From an uncultured Coprococcus sp. (GTDB lineage: Bacteria > Bacillota_A > Clostridia > Lachnospirales > Lachnospiraceae): 34,134 nucleotides of DNA. The stretch lies in NCBI GenBank assembly GCA_900767685.1, contig CAAGAB010000319.1:1-34134 (forward strand), written 5' to 3'. The notes beneath the pieces are model-generated. The model saw only the letters and a program-made list of their open reading frames with translations. It searched no databases and was not told where the DNA came from. Positions 1 through 8,576 of the stretch are shown here, piece by piece. The stretch's first letter is position 1. Each line of letters begins with the position of its first letter. The position numbers were made by a program, and so were the translations under genes.

Positions 1-78
1 AGCCTTCGCACAATTTCTCTTAAATCTGCGAAGAGCGCTATCTAAGTTTTCGTTCTCTTTAACTATTACACTTGACAT
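1..78 (-). CDS. rpsU: Ribosomal protein bS21, N-terminal part (cut by window edge)
   Basis: The minus strand opens with ATG at 76-78 and reads MSSVIVKENENLDSALRRFK and on to residue 26, where the window ends. This is the conserved start of small-subunit protein bS21, a short basic protein of about 58 residues in Firmicutes. A strong GGAGGGAGG Shine-Dalgarno lies at 91-99, with a weaker AGGTGA closer to the start. The gene has its own consensus promoter (157-185), so it need not depend on alaS transcription. The rest of the gene lies outside the window. Confidence 0.93.
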   Translation of the reverse strand, partial: MSSVIVKENENLDSALRRFKRNCAKA

Positions 79-156
79 TCTCTCACCTGACCTCCCTCCA
101 GTTGTAAATTATGCTACCAAATAACAACTGATTGGGTATTTTTAAGCACAAAATGT

Positions 157-185
157 ATTATATACATAAATAACCTAATCGTCAA
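157..185 (-). promoter_or_regulatory. Sigma-A promoter of rpsU
   Basis: Read on the minus strand: TTGACG (180-185), a 17-base spacer, then TATAAT (157-162). Transcription would start near 150 and give a leader of about 70 bases before rpsU. It lies just after the alaS stop. I see no terminator hairpin between alaS and this promoter, so some read-through from alaS is possible. Confidence 0.8.
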
Positions 186-223
186 CAGAAAAATGACAAA
201 TTTATAAAATATCTGCGCAAGAA

Positions 224-2887
224 TTATGAAAGCTGGTTCTGAGCTTCTGTCACAGCCTGTGCAAGTGCTGCATCTATTCCATCAGGATTCTTACCGCCGG
301 CCTGTGCCATGTTTGGACGACCACCACCGCCACCGCCAACAAGACCTGCCACAGCCTTGATGATATTGCCTGCATGTGCTCCCTTTGCAACAGCTCCGTC
401 AGTTGCCATTGCTATGAGATTTACCTTGCCATCCTTTGCTGACGCAAGAACCACAATGCTGTCGCCGAGCTTGCTCTTGAAATCATCACCAAGATTTCTG
501 AGTGAGTTCATATCAGTATCAGGAATAGCTGCTGTAAGTATCTTGATTCCATCCTTGTCAATTGCATTTGAAAGAACATCTCCGGCAGCTTCCTTAGCCA
601 TCTTATCCTTGAGTTTCTTATTCTCGTTTGTAAGTTCCTTAACCTCTGCAAGAAGCTGTTCGATTCTTGCTGCCACGCCGTGGATATCTGTCTTGGCTGC
701 CTTAGCTGCTTCCACAAGCTCAGATTCCATGCTTCTGTAATAATCAAGAGCTCCAACAGATGTGAGCGCTTCTATACGTCTCGTACCGGCTGCAACGCCT
801 GTCTCTGAGACGATCTTAAACATTCCTATAGCTCCTGTGTTTGCTACATGTGTACCACCACAGAACTCCCTTGAGAAATCTCCGATTGATACAACACGTA
901 CCTTCTCGCCGTACTTCTCTCCAAAGAGCGCCATAGCTCCTGTCTTCTTTGCCTCATCAACCGTCATGATATCTGTGCAGACAGGTATGTCGAGCTGGAT
1001 CTGCTCATTTACTATGTCTTCAACTTTCTTGATTTCTTCCTTTGTCATGGCCTGGTCATGTGAGAAGTCAAATCTCAATCTGCCCGGCTCAACAAGGGAT
1101 CCGGCCTGCTCTACATGATCTCCGAGCACCATCTTAAGTGCCTTCTGGAGAAGATGTGTTGCTGAGTGGTTGTTGCATATGAGTGCTCTGTTCTCTGCAT
1201 CAACTGTGAGTTCAGCCACATCACCGACATTCAACTCGCCTGACTCAACATAGCCGATATGTGCTACCTTTCCGCCTACAACCTTGACAGTATCCTCAAC
1301 AACAAATGTTCCATTTTCTGTCTTGATGATACCCTTATCACCTATCTGTCCACCCATTGTTGCATAGAAAGGTGTCTCCGGAACTATAATAGTCGCCTGT
1401 GCTCCCTCTGATACTGTGTCAGCAAGAACAGACTTCTTATCTTTTCCCTCACCTAGCTCAGTTGTGATAGCAGTTATCCTGGACTTGTATGTCAGCTTAT
1501 CATAGCCAACAAATTCCGATGTCATATCAACCGGAAGCTGCTCATATACTGTTGCGTCTGCGCCCATATATGTTGTAGTCTTTCTAGCCCTTCTTGCTGT
1601 CTCCTTCTGAATGTTCATGCACTCAGTGAATCTGTCCTCATCAACATCTATTTCTTTCTCTTCGAGAATCTCCTTTGTGAGGTCAAGAGGGAATCCATAA
1701 GTATCATACAGCTTGAACGCCTTGTCTCCTGAGAGGATCTTCTCACCTGCAGCCTTTGTCTCTTCTATATAATCTTTGAGGATTGCAAGACCTGTATCAA
1801 TAGTCTTGTTAAAGCTCTCCTCCTCTTTATCTATCTTATTAAAGATATACTCTTTCTTCTCACTAAGCTCCGGATAAGCGTCCTCCGACACCTCGATAAC
1901 TGTCTTTGCAAGCTCTGAGAGAAACTTACCCTTTATTCCGAGAAGTCTGCCATGTCTTGCAGCACGTCTGAGGAGTCTCCTAAGGACATAACCACGACCT
2001 TCATTTGATGGAACTATACCATCAGATGTCATAAATGTAACTGAACGGATATGGTCAGTTATAAGTCTGATCGATACATCCTTCTCATGGTCTGTCTCGT
2101 ATTCTACACCGGCCATCTCGCATACTCTGTCACGCAGAGCCTTGATGGTGTCTACGTCAAAAATAGAATCAACATCCTGAACTACGACAGCAAGTCTCTC
2201 AAGTCCCATACCTGTATCTATGTTCTTCTGCTCAAGCTCTGTGTAGTTGTTGTGGCCGTCATTGTTGAACTGTGTAAATACATTATTCCAAACCTCCATG
2301 TATCTGTCACAGTCACAACCTACCGTACAACCAGGCTTACCGCATCCGTACTTCTCGCCTCTGTCATAATAGACCTCTGAACAAGGACCACAAGGACCAG
2401 CGCCATGCTCCCAGAAGTTGTCCTCCTTGCCAAATCTGAATATACGATCGGCATCTACACCAATCTCCTTGTTCCATATATCAAACGCCTCATCATCATC
2501 CTGATATACTGATGGATAAAGTCTGTTCTTATCAAGTCCTACAACCTCTGTGAGGAACTCCCATGTCCAGGATATAGCCTCATGCTTAAAATAATCACCA
2601 AATGAGAAATTTCCCAGCATCTCAAAGAATGTACCGTGACGGGCTGTCTTTCCTACATTCTCTATATCTCCTGTTCTGATACACTTCTGACATGTTGTGA
2701 CACGTCTCCTAGGTGGTACCTCCTGACCTGTAAAGTAAGGCTTAAGTGGTGCCATACCGGAATTGATCAGCAGTAAGCTGTTGTCATTGTGTGGAATAAG
2801 CGAAAAGCTCTTAAGTCTCAGATGACCCTTGCTCTCCATGAATTCCAGAAACATCTTTCTCAGTTCATTCACGCCATAATTTTGCAT
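224..2887 (-). CDS. alaS: Alanyl-tRNA synthetase
   Basis: This enzyme charges tRNA-Ala with alanine and edits mischarged serine or glycine. At 887 residues it is full length for bacterial AlaRS. The class II catalytic core is at the N terminus, including TTCQKCIRTGDIENVG and the FFEMLGNFSFGDYF stretch. The editing domain carries HSATH and the downstream CGGTH zinc motif. The C terminus has the glycine-rich DHHA1 segment (VGGGGGGRPNMAQAGG). GGAGG sits 8-9 bases before the ATG. The start lies only 18 bases after the hisIE stop on the same strand, so alaS is probably cotranscribed with the histidine genes. That pairing is inferred from spacing; no separate promoter or T-box is visible in the gap. 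Confidence 0.97.
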   Translation of the reverse strand: MQNYGVNELRKMFLEFMESKGHLRLKSFSLIPHNDNSLLLINSGMAPLKPYFTGQEVPPRRRVTTCQKCIRTGDIENVGKTARHGTFFEMLGNFSFGDYFKHEAISWTWEFLTEVVGLDKNRLYPSVYQDDDEAFDIWNKEIGVDADRIFRFGKEDNFWEHGAGPCGPCSEVYYDRGEKYGCGKPGCTVGCDCDRYMEVWNNVFTQFNNDGHNNYTELEQKNIDTGMGLERLAVVVQDVDSIFDVDTIKALRDRVCEMAGVEYETDHEKDVSIRLITDHIRSVTFMTSDGIVPSNEGRGYVLRRLLRRAARHGRLLGIKGKFLSELAKTVIEVSEDAYPELSEKKEYIFNKIDKEEESFNKTIDTGLAILKDYIEETKAAGEKILSGDKAFKLYDTYGFPLDLTKEILEEKEIDVDEDRFTECMNIQKETARRARKTTTYMGADATVYEQLPVDMTSEFVGYDKLTYKSRITAITTELGEGKDKKSVLADTVSEGAQATIIVPETPFYATMGGQIGDKGIIKTENGTFVVEDTVKVVGGKVAHIGYVESGELNVGDVAELTVDAENRALICNNHSATHLLQKALKMVLGDHVEQAGSLVEPGRLRFDFSHDQAMTKEEIKKVEDIVNEQIQLDIPVCTDIMTVDEAKKTGAMALFGEKYGEKVRVVSIGDFSREFCGGTHVANTGAIGMFKIVSETGVAAGTRRIEALTSVGALDYYRSMESELVEAAKAAKTDIHGVAARIEQLLAEVKELTNENKKLKDKMAKEAAGDVLSNAIDKDGIKILTAAIPDTDMNSLRNLGDDFKSKLGDSIVVLASAKDGKVNLIAMATDGAVAKGAHAGNIIKAVAGLVGGGGGGRPNMAQAGGKNPDGIDAALAQAVTEAQNQLS

Positions 2888-2905
2888 TGTCTAATATCCT
2901 CCACT

Positions 2906-4180
2906 CTATCTTCTGTCAGCCAGTTCTTCTGTTATATCTTTCCAGCTGATTCCTCTCTCTACCATCAGAACCATAAGATGATAAAGGAAGTCAGATATTT
3001 CATATTTTATATCATCTGAATCAGGATTTTTGGCAGCTATCACTATCTCTGTAGCCTCCTCACCTACCTTCTTCAGAATCTTATCAATACCCTTATCGAA
3101 CAGATAATTTGTATATGATCCATCTCTAGGATCTTCCTTTCTGTCCCTTATTGTATTGTATACATCCTCAAATATCTTCAAAGGATTTGTATCATTGTAC
3201 TCCTTTCTTACCAGATCTGTAAAGAAACAAGTACGGCTGCCTGTATGACATGCAGCACCTATCTGGGAAACCTTCGCAAGTATTGTATCCTTGTCACAAT
3301 CAATAGTAAGTGACTTGACAAACTGATAATGTCCCGATGTGTCTCCCTTCGTCCACAGTTCATTTCTGCTGCGACTCCAGTAAGTCATACGACCGGTTCT
3401 TATGGTTTTCTCGTATGATTCCTTATTCATATATGCAACCATGAGTACTTCACCTGTCTTATAATGCTGGGTAACACATGGAATAAGCCCATCTGAATTA
3501 AGCTTAAATTCGTCAAATGACATTGCGGACTCAAATAGGTTAACATCTATATTTGCAACACGACAATCCTGCTTTATCTCCATTATATCCATCTTCTGAA
3601 GATTGTACAGGGAAATCGACTCTGCATTAGTCTTGTTCAGCATCTCAGCGACAGCTTCACCATTGGTCGAATATGTGGATACAATAACAGGCAGTGCCAC
3701 AGTCTCTCGTATAGATCTAACGATATCCATATACTCAGGTACCATATTATTGTGAAGCAAAAGCAGCTCTCCGGCTCCAAGTTCACGGAGTCTTCCAGCA
3801 TATCCAACTGGATCCTCACATTCGCTCAGATCAATAGTACATATTATTCTCTCTGATCCAAATCTATCAGCAGCCTCCGTAACTAGTTCAGGGCAGTTGA
3901 GTGCTGCAGACTTCATGCACACCTTAGATGCCCCGGCATACAAAAGTTTCTTCACATCCTCAAGTCTTCTGACACCCCCACAGGCTATCAGCGGAATATC
4001 AACACTGTCACATATCTGTCTGATCACAGATACGTTTGGTTCTCTTCCTTCCTTAGTCGCTTTACTGTCAAAATATGCAATCTCGTCAGCTCCCGCATCA
4101 TTGTAATACTTTGCCATCTCAACTGCATTGTTTAAGTCCAGGCAAGGAATTATCTTTTTGTATATCATATCATTTCTCAT
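2906..4180 (-). CDS. hisIE: HisF-like domain fused to HisIE (PR-AMP cyclohydrolase / PR-ATP pyrophosphatase)
   Basis: Three domains are visible in 424 residues. Residues ~6-215 form a HisA/HisF-type barrel: it keeps CLD at the first strand (Asp15), a phosphate-binding ACGG (~67-69) and CTID (Asp117), but is shorter than HisF and has lost other parts. Residues ~220-320 are HisI, with MVAYMN, YWSRSR and the zinc cysteines of [11 protein letters not shown]. Residues ~330-424 are HisE, with VGEEATE. HisI and HisE perform steps 3 and 2 of histidine synthesis. The start at 4178-4180 is chosen because AGGAGGTG lies 10 bases upstream; an ATA codon further up would lack a ribosome site. The gene sits 29 bases after hisB. 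The role of the barrel is unknown, and I infer it is not a working HisF. Confidence 0.9.
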   Translation of the reverse strand: MRNDMIYKKIIPCLDLNNAVEMAKYYNDAGADEIAYFDSKATKEGREPNVSVIRQICDSVDIPLIACGGVRRLEDVKKLLYAGASKVCMKSAALNCPELVTEAADRFGSERIICTIDLSECEDPVGYAGRLRELGAGELLLLHNNMVPEYMDIVRSIRETVALPVIVSTYSTNGEAVAEMLNKTNAESISLYNLQKMDIMEIKQDCRVANIDVNLFESAMSFDEFKLNSDGLIPCVTQHYKTGEVLMVAYMNKESYEKTIRTGRMTYWSRSRNELWTKGDTSGHYQFVKSLTIDCDKDTILAKVSQIGAACHTGSRTCFFTDLVRKEYNDTNPLKIFEDVYNTIRDRKEDPRDGSYTNYLFDKGIDKILKKVGEEATEIVIAAKNPDSDDIKYEISDFLYHLMVLMVERGISWKDITEELADRR

Positions 4181-4209
4181 CTGTAACCTGCACCTCCTAA
4201 ATCTTATGT

Positions 4210-4812
4210 TCAAAGGGTACCTTTTGTAGAGAGAACCCTTCCGTTTAGTCTTCTGTCATAAGTTGTCGCTTCATCAAGAGCCTTTGCAAATGCCTTAAAG
4301 GCTGCCTCTATGATGTGGTGATCGTTCTCACCTGAGAATTGTTTTATGTTGAGATTCATCTCCGCAGCATATGAAACTGCATAAAAGAACTCCTTGACCA
4401 TCTGTGTGTCAAAATATCCGACTCTCTCTGTTGTGAGGTTCAGATCATAGACAAGGTATGGTCTTCCAGACAAGTCAATAGCACACATGACAAGAGTTTC
4501 ATCCATGGGAAGAAAGAAATTACCAAATCTCTTTATCGCTTTCTTTTCACCGAGAGCCTCCTTGACAGCCTTTCCCAGCACGATTCCCACGTCCTCTATG
4601 GTGTGGTGGCAATCTACATATAAATCTCCCTTGACCGTCACATTGAGATCAAAAAATCCATGTTTTGCAAAGCTGGTGAGCATATGGTCAAAAAAACCTA
4701 TACCTGTATCTATCTTTGACTGACCCTTTCCATCTATATTTAATTCAAGGGTTATGTCTGTCTCATTGGTTTTTCGTGAAATTTTGGCGATCCTTGCCGT
4801 CTTTTCTGCCAT
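4210..4812 (-). CDS. hisB: Imidazoleglycerol-phosphate dehydratase
   Basis: HisB dehydrates imidazoleglycerol phosphate to imidazoleacetol phosphate, a late step of histidine synthesis. The 200 residues match the monofunctional enzyme with no phosphatase domain. The metal-binding histidine motifs are present in both repeats: FFDHM and DCHHTIED in the first half, NDHHIIEA in the second, and STKG at the C terminus. GGAAGGAG precedes the ATG by about 8 bases. It lies 37 bases downstream of hisD and 29 bases upstream of hisIE on the same strand, consistent with one operon. Confidence 0.97.
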   Translation of the reverse strand: MAEKTARIAKISRKTNETDITLELNIDGKGQSKIDTGIGFFDHMLTSFAKHGFFDLNVTVKGDLYVDCHHTIEDVGIVLGKAVKEALGEKKAIKRFGNFFLPMDETLVMCAIDLSGRPYLVYDLNLTTERVGYFDTQMVKEFFYAVSYAAEMNLNIKQFSGENDHHIIEAAFKAFAKALDEATTYDRRLNGRVLSTKGTL

Positions 4813-4849
4813 ATCCCTGTCTCCTTCCCATATTTTATATCATAATGTA

Positions 4850-6142
4850 TTATTTTTCAAATCTAACAGCTATTGAATTAGCATGTGCTGTGAGCTGCTC
4901 TGCCTTTGCGAAAGCCTCAATATCTGTGTGAACCTCCTCAAGAGCCTCTCTCGAATAGTAGATTATACTTGACTTCTTGATAAAATCATCAACTGAGAGT
5001 GGCGAGAAGAACTTTGCAGTTCCGTTTGTTGGAAGTACATGGTTAGGACCCGCAAAGTAATCTCCAAGGGGTTCTGACGAATACTCACCGATGAATATTG
5101 CTCCTGCATTCTTTATTCTTGTCATTACATCAAACGGATTGGCTGTCACTATCTCAAGATGCTCTGATGCAATGTCGTTTACTGCATCTATTGCGTCACT
5201 GAGATTGTCAGCTAATAGAATATAACCGTAGTTGTCTATAGACTTTCTCATGATCTCTTTTCTTGAAAGCTCCTCTATAAACTTGTCCACCTGAACTGAA
5301 ACCTTTTCTGCAAGATCCGCGGACGTTGTAACAAGGATAGCGGATGCCATCTCATCATGCTCAGCCTGTGAGAGCAGATCTGCAGCAACATACCTTGGAT
5401 TGGCTGTCTCATCCGCAAGAACCATTACCTCAGATGGCCCTGCTATAGAATCAATGCTGACATGTCCATATACAGCTCTCTTTGCCAGAGCTACAAATAT
5501 GTTTCCAGGACCAACTATCTTATCAACCTTTGGAATTGACTCCGTTCCGTATGCAAGGGCTGCAATCGCCTGCGCACCTCCGGCCTTGTATATCTCGTCA
5601 ACACCTGCCTCTTTTGCAGCAACGAGTGTTGTTGCATACACCTCGCCCTCTGCGTTACAAGGGGTGGTCATGACGATCTTCTCAACCCCTGCAACCTTAG
5701 CAGGCATTACATTCATAAGAACTGATGAAGGATATACAGCTTTTCCACCAGGTACATATACACCGACCGATGCCAGTGCTGTGACCTTCTGTCCGAGAAG
5801 TGTTCCATTTGGTTTTGAATCAAACCAGCTGTACTGTTTCTGTTTCTCATGATATTCCCAGATATTCTTCTTTGCCTTTCTGATAACATCAAGCAGCTCA
5901 GAGCTTACCTGTGTGTAAGCGTAATCTATCTCTTCCTGCGTAACCTTGACATTTGATGCAGTTATATCTGCCTTGTCAAATTTCTTTGTGTATGAAAAAA
6001 GTGCGGCATCTCCGTTATCTCTGACATCGTCCACTATGCCCTGTACTGTCTCAGCATAATTTCCGAAATTACTTGGACTTCTCTTTAAAAGATTCTTCAG
6101 AAGGTCCTTCTTTGTCTCTGCATTAAGCTTTACGATTCTCAT
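4850..6142 (-). CDS. hisD: Histidinol dehydrogenase
   Basis: HisD is a zinc enzyme that oxidises histidinol to histidine in two NAD-dependent steps. The 430 residues are the usual length. Diagnostic segments are IAGPSEVMVLAD, the SQAEHDEMA zinc and active-site region, ASEHLEIV, and FAGPNHVLPTNGTAKF. The start at 6140-6142 (MRIVKLNAETKK) is supported by GGAGG 11 bases upstream. The frame stays open for another 33 codons upstream, but those residues are not HisD-like and have no ribosome site. The 186-base gap to hisG holds one copy of a hairpin repeat. Confidence 0.97.
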   Translation of the reverse strand: MRIVKLNAETKKDLLKNLLKRSPSNFGNYAETVQGIVDDVRDNGDAALFSYTKKFDKADITASNVKVTQEEIDYAYTQVSSELLDVIRKAKKNIWEYHEKQKQYSWFDSKPNGTLLGQKVTALASVGVYVPGGKAVYPSSVLMNVMPAKVAGVEKIVMTTPCNAEGEVYATTLVAAKEAGVDEIYKAGGAQAIAALAYGTESIPKVDKIVGPGNIFVALAKRAVYGHVSIDSIAGPSEVMVLADETANPRYVAADLLSQAEHDEMASAILVTTSADLAEKVSVQVDKFIEELSRKEIMRKSIDNYGYILLADNLSDAIDAVNDIASEHLEIVTANPFDVMTRIKNAGAIFIGEYSSEPLGDYFAGPNHVLPTNGTAKFFSPLSVDDFIKKSSIIYYSREALEEVHTDIEAFAKAEQLTAHANSIAVRFEK

Positions 6143-6211
6143 CTCTGTCATTGCCTCCATATGAATATCTAATTTATAAATCTGTATCTTGCTTTTATAA
6201 TACATTTCGTC

Positions 6212-6318
6212 GTGCATATTCACTATGACATATGCACACATCAGCGTGCTTCATTATAACATATGTCGTCGTACGTAAGTACGATAACCTGCGCATGCAT
6301 CAGCGTGTCTCATTATAT
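6212..6318. repeat. Intergenic hairpin repeat, copy A (hisG-hisD gap)
   Basis: This stretch holds three short inverted repeats. GTGCATAT (6212-6219) pairs with ATATGCAC (6230-6237). GACATATG (6227-6234) pairs with CATATGTC (6260-6267). TCGTAC (6269-6274) pairs with GTACGA (6279-6284) across a GTAA loop. The first two exclude each other. On the minus strand the sequence TATAATGA followed by a CACGCTGATG-like core occurs twice. The block from the second hairpin onward aligns with copy B in the feo operon (18687-18742), where the TCGTAC stem is replaced by TCAAGC/GCTTGA. It could be a mobile hairpin element or an RNA-processing site; the sequence does not decide. Confidence 0.6.
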
Positions 6319-6328
6319 ATGAGGAAAT

Positions 6329-6979
6329 CTATTTGTTTTCCTCTTTTATAAGCCTGTTAAGATCCTCGAGGAGCTTATGTATCCTCTCGTTTTCCATCTT
6401 GAGACTCACTTGATTTACGACCATTCTCGCTGAGAGCGGACAAACCTCTTCAAGCACTTCGAGTCCATTTTCCCTCAGGGTGCTTCCCGTCTCAACTATA
6501 TCCACAATCACCTCTGAAAGACCCACTATAGGAGCAAGTTCAACCGAACCGTTAAGCTTTATTATCTCAACCGTCTGGTGCTTTCTATTATTGAAATAAT
6601 CCTTTGCAATCACAGGATATTTACTTGCAACTCTTATTATCTCATTTTTCTTGAGAAGTTCTCTCGCCGATGCAGGTCCACACACACACATACGACATTT
6701 GCCAAACCCAAGATCCATAACCTCATAAAGATTACGTCCCTCTTCAAGTATCGTGTCTTTTCCAACCACACCTATATCAGCTGCGCCATACTCAACGTAT
6801 GTTGGAACATCTGTAGCCTTAGACAAGAAAAACTTCATCTTGAGTTCCTCATTGACAAATATAAGCTTTCTTGTATCCGGATCCTTCATCTCTTCACATG
6901 TTATACCTATCTGCTCAAGAAGTGCAAGTGTCTTCTTTGCAAGCCTTCCCTTCGCCAGGGCAAAAGTCAAATATCTCAT
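6329..6979 (-). CDS. hisG: ATP phosphoribosyltransferase, short form catalytic subunit
   Basis: HisG joins ATP and PRPP to make phosphoribosyl-ATP, the first committed step of histidine synthesis. At 216 residues it is the short HisG(S) form, lacking the C-terminal histidine-binding domain, so it needs HisZ as regulatory subunit. Recognisable segments are LTFALAKGRL at the N terminus, YGAADIGVVGKD, and IVDIVETGSTLRENGL, the phosphate-binding region. hisZ lies 78 bases upstream on the same strand, the expected partnership. The ATG lacks a strong ribosome site; the nearest purine-rich stretches are weak, so translation may be modest or coupled. Confidence 0.96.
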   Translation of the reverse strand: MRYLTFALAKGRLAKKTLALLEQIGITCEEMKDPDTRKLIFVNEELKMKFFLSKATDVPTYVEYGAADIGVVGKDTILEEGRNLYEVMDLGFGKCRMCVCGPASARELLKKNEIIRVASKYPVIAKDYFNNRKHQTVEIIKLNGSVELAPIVGLSEVIVDIVETGSTLRENGLEVLEEVCPLSARMVVNQVSLKMENERIHKLLEDLNRLIKEENK

Positions 6980-7057
6980 AGTTTTCTAACCATCTATAAC
7001 CTTTCATCTATTTATTTGTCTGAATTGTCCTCAATCTATAATCATTTTATAATCAAT

Positions 7058-8308
7058 CTACAATTCACCATTCCACTGTGAACTTGTCTTGCTTATAAGA
7101 TCATATGCCACAGCTGAGTCAGTCTGATCAAAATATATGAGTCCTGAGAAGTGTTCTCTTCCCGCATAATCTATATAATCATCTATCGTCTTTTTCTGTG
7201 ACTTTCTTATAAGTTCAATCTTGCGACCTTTGCTGCGAAGTTTCATTCCTGCCTTAATTGCCTTATCTTGATTCTCAATATCATAAAGGATGATGGTATT
7301 TGAATAGTCCACATCTATCTCTATATTCTGTCTGTTCATCGCCATTATGAGTTCCTCTACGGTAAATGCAAAGCCTATGGACGGAGCATCCTTGCCAAAC
7401 TGCTTTAACAGATTGTTGTAACGACCACCTTTTACAACCGCATCACCTGTTCCGTAGGTGTATCCGCGGAATATGATCCCGGTATAATAATTGTAACCGT
7501 CAAGCATACCTAGATCAAAACTGATATGTTTCTCATATCCATAACACTCAAGAGCTGCATAAACTCTTCTGAGTCTCTTCACTGCCTCAAGAGATGTCTC
7601 GTTTGACACATAACCTTCTGCAGTGTCAAGCATTGACACTCCGCCAAAAAGAGAGTTAAACGATGCAAATGCCTTCTTGAGAGAATCACTTATATCGAGA
7701 GCATCCACATACTCCTCAAGTCCAAAGAAGTTCTTTATGTGAATGTATTCCTTGATCTGCTCCTCTTCATCCTCGCTGATGCCCGATTCGGCAACAAGTC
7801 CCTTAAAGTAATCTATCTGACCGATCTCAATCTGAAAATCCTTTATTCCTATCTCATTAAAACAGTCTATGACCGTAGCTATTATCTCCGCATCCGCAGC
7901 TGACGAATCATCATTGATAAGCTCAGCCCCGATCTGTGTAACTTCCTTAAGCTTACCCTGAAGCTTTAATGTGTTTGTATACGTATTTCCAGTGTAGCAA
8001 AGCCTTACCGGAAGTTCCTCATCTGCATAATATTTTGCAACACATCTGGCAATCGAAGGTGTTATATCTGGTCTCAACACAAGAGTGTTATTATCTCTGT
8101 CAAAAAATTTATACATCTCATTTGATGGTGCTGATCCCTTATCCCTGTTGAATATATCAAAAAACTCAAAGGTAGGTGTCTCTATATCATGGTAGCTGTA
8201 TAACTCCAGAATATGATGGAGTTCATTCATAACCTTTCTCTTCTTTTTGCATTCCGCATCGTAGGTATCTCTCACTCCATCCGGGGTCTGTAACAGTTTG
8301 TCCTGCAT
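7058..8308 (-). CDS. hisZ: ATP phosphoribosyltransferase regulatory subunit HisZ
   Basis: HisZ is a catalytically dead paralogue of histidyl-tRNA synthetase that binds short-form HisG and confers histidine feedback. The 416 residues show the class II synthetase fold: TPDGVRDTY at the N terminus, motif 2 as LRPDITPSIAR (HisS itself has LRPEGT), and GGRYNNLL. The start at 8306-8308 follows AAGGAG by 8 bases. The upstream in-frame extension (to 8401) is part of the structured leader and resembles no HisZ. It is the first gene of the his run, directly after the promoter. Confidence 0.94.
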   Translation of the reverse strand: MQDKLLQTPDGVRDTYDAECKKKRKVMNELHHILELYSYHDIETPTFEFFDIFNRDKGSAPSNEMYKFFDRDNNTLVLRPDITPSIARCVAKYYADEELPVRLCYTGNTYTNTLKLQGKLKEVTQIGAELINDDSSAADAEIIATVIDCFNEIGIKDFQIEIGQIDYFKGLVAESGISEDEEEQIKEYIHIKNFFGLEEYVDALDISDSLKKAFASFNSLFGGVSMLDTAEGYVSNETSLEAVKRLRRVYAALECYGYEKHISFDLGMLDGYNYYTGIIFRGYTYGTGDAVVKGGRYNNLLKQFGKDAPSIGFAFTVEELIMAMNRQNIEIDVDYSNTIILYDIENQDKAIKAGMKLRSKGRKIELIRKSQKKTIDDYIDYAGREHFSGLIYFDQTDSAVAYDLISKTSSQWNGEL

Positions 8309-8451
8309 AATCGTATCTCCTTGTAAATAAATATTGTTCAGGCACTTCTCCTGATATTGCGATATAAATCGCCCTGCACCTCGCTGCCTCACATCTTGCA
8401 TTCACTTTATCGCATTAAAGTGCTACTTCGCTACTTTAGTAGCATGTCAAC
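8309..8451 (-). promoter_or_regulatory. Structured 5' leader of the his operon, type unknown
   Basis: The transcript from the promoter at 8458-8486 has about 140 leader bases rich in inverted repeats. GCTAC (8430-8434) pairs with GTAGC (8439-8443). A second GCTACT at 8422-8427 can compete for the same partner. CACTTTA (8403-8409) pairs perfectly with TAAAGTG (8416-8422). Nearer hisZ there is GCGAT/ATCGC and a longer-range AGGCA/TGCCT pairing. There is no T-box AGGGTGGNACC core, no run of His codons and no clear terminator T-run. It may be an unrecognised attenuator or a relative of the hairpin repeats elsewhere in the window. Confidence 0.5.
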
Positions 8452-8457
8452 GTGCCC

Positions 8458-8486
8458 ATTATATTAGAGCTTACCCGTTTTGTCAA
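8458..8486 (-). promoter_or_regulatory. Sigma-A promoter of the his-alaS run
   Basis: On the minus strand, perfect TTGACA (8481-8486) and perfect TATAAT (8458-8463) are separated by 17 bases. Transcription would begin near 8451. It lies between the recU stop and hisZ, so the histidine genes are a separate transcription unit from the recU cluster. Confidence 0.85.
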
Positions 8487-8576
8487 CACACTTGTTATAT
8501 AGTATTATCACCAGTTTGCATCCATTGATCTCACCTGAATTTTCAAGTTATAATCATATTATTTCACTTCTACTAC

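Noticed and set aside
309..740. Plus-strand open frames opposite alaS and other genes (also 5400-5852, 6578-7081, 21616-21993)
   Set aside because: They are antisense to well-conserved genes, have low-complexity translations and no ribosome sites.
6143..6241. N-terminal extension of HisD from the open upstream frame
   Set aside because: The added 33 residues are unlike HisD, lack a ribosome site and overlap the hairpin repeat; GGAGG clearly marks the start at 6142.
7058..8308. Histidyl-tRNA synthetase (hisS)
   Set aside because: Motif 2 is LRPDITP and not LRPEGT, and the gene sits next to short-form hisG, so HisZ is the better call.
8309..8451. T-box riboswitch or His leader peptide before hisZ
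   Set aside because: No AGGGTGGNACC antiterminator core, no clear specifier loop and no run of His codons in any short frame; kept only as an unclassified structured leader.
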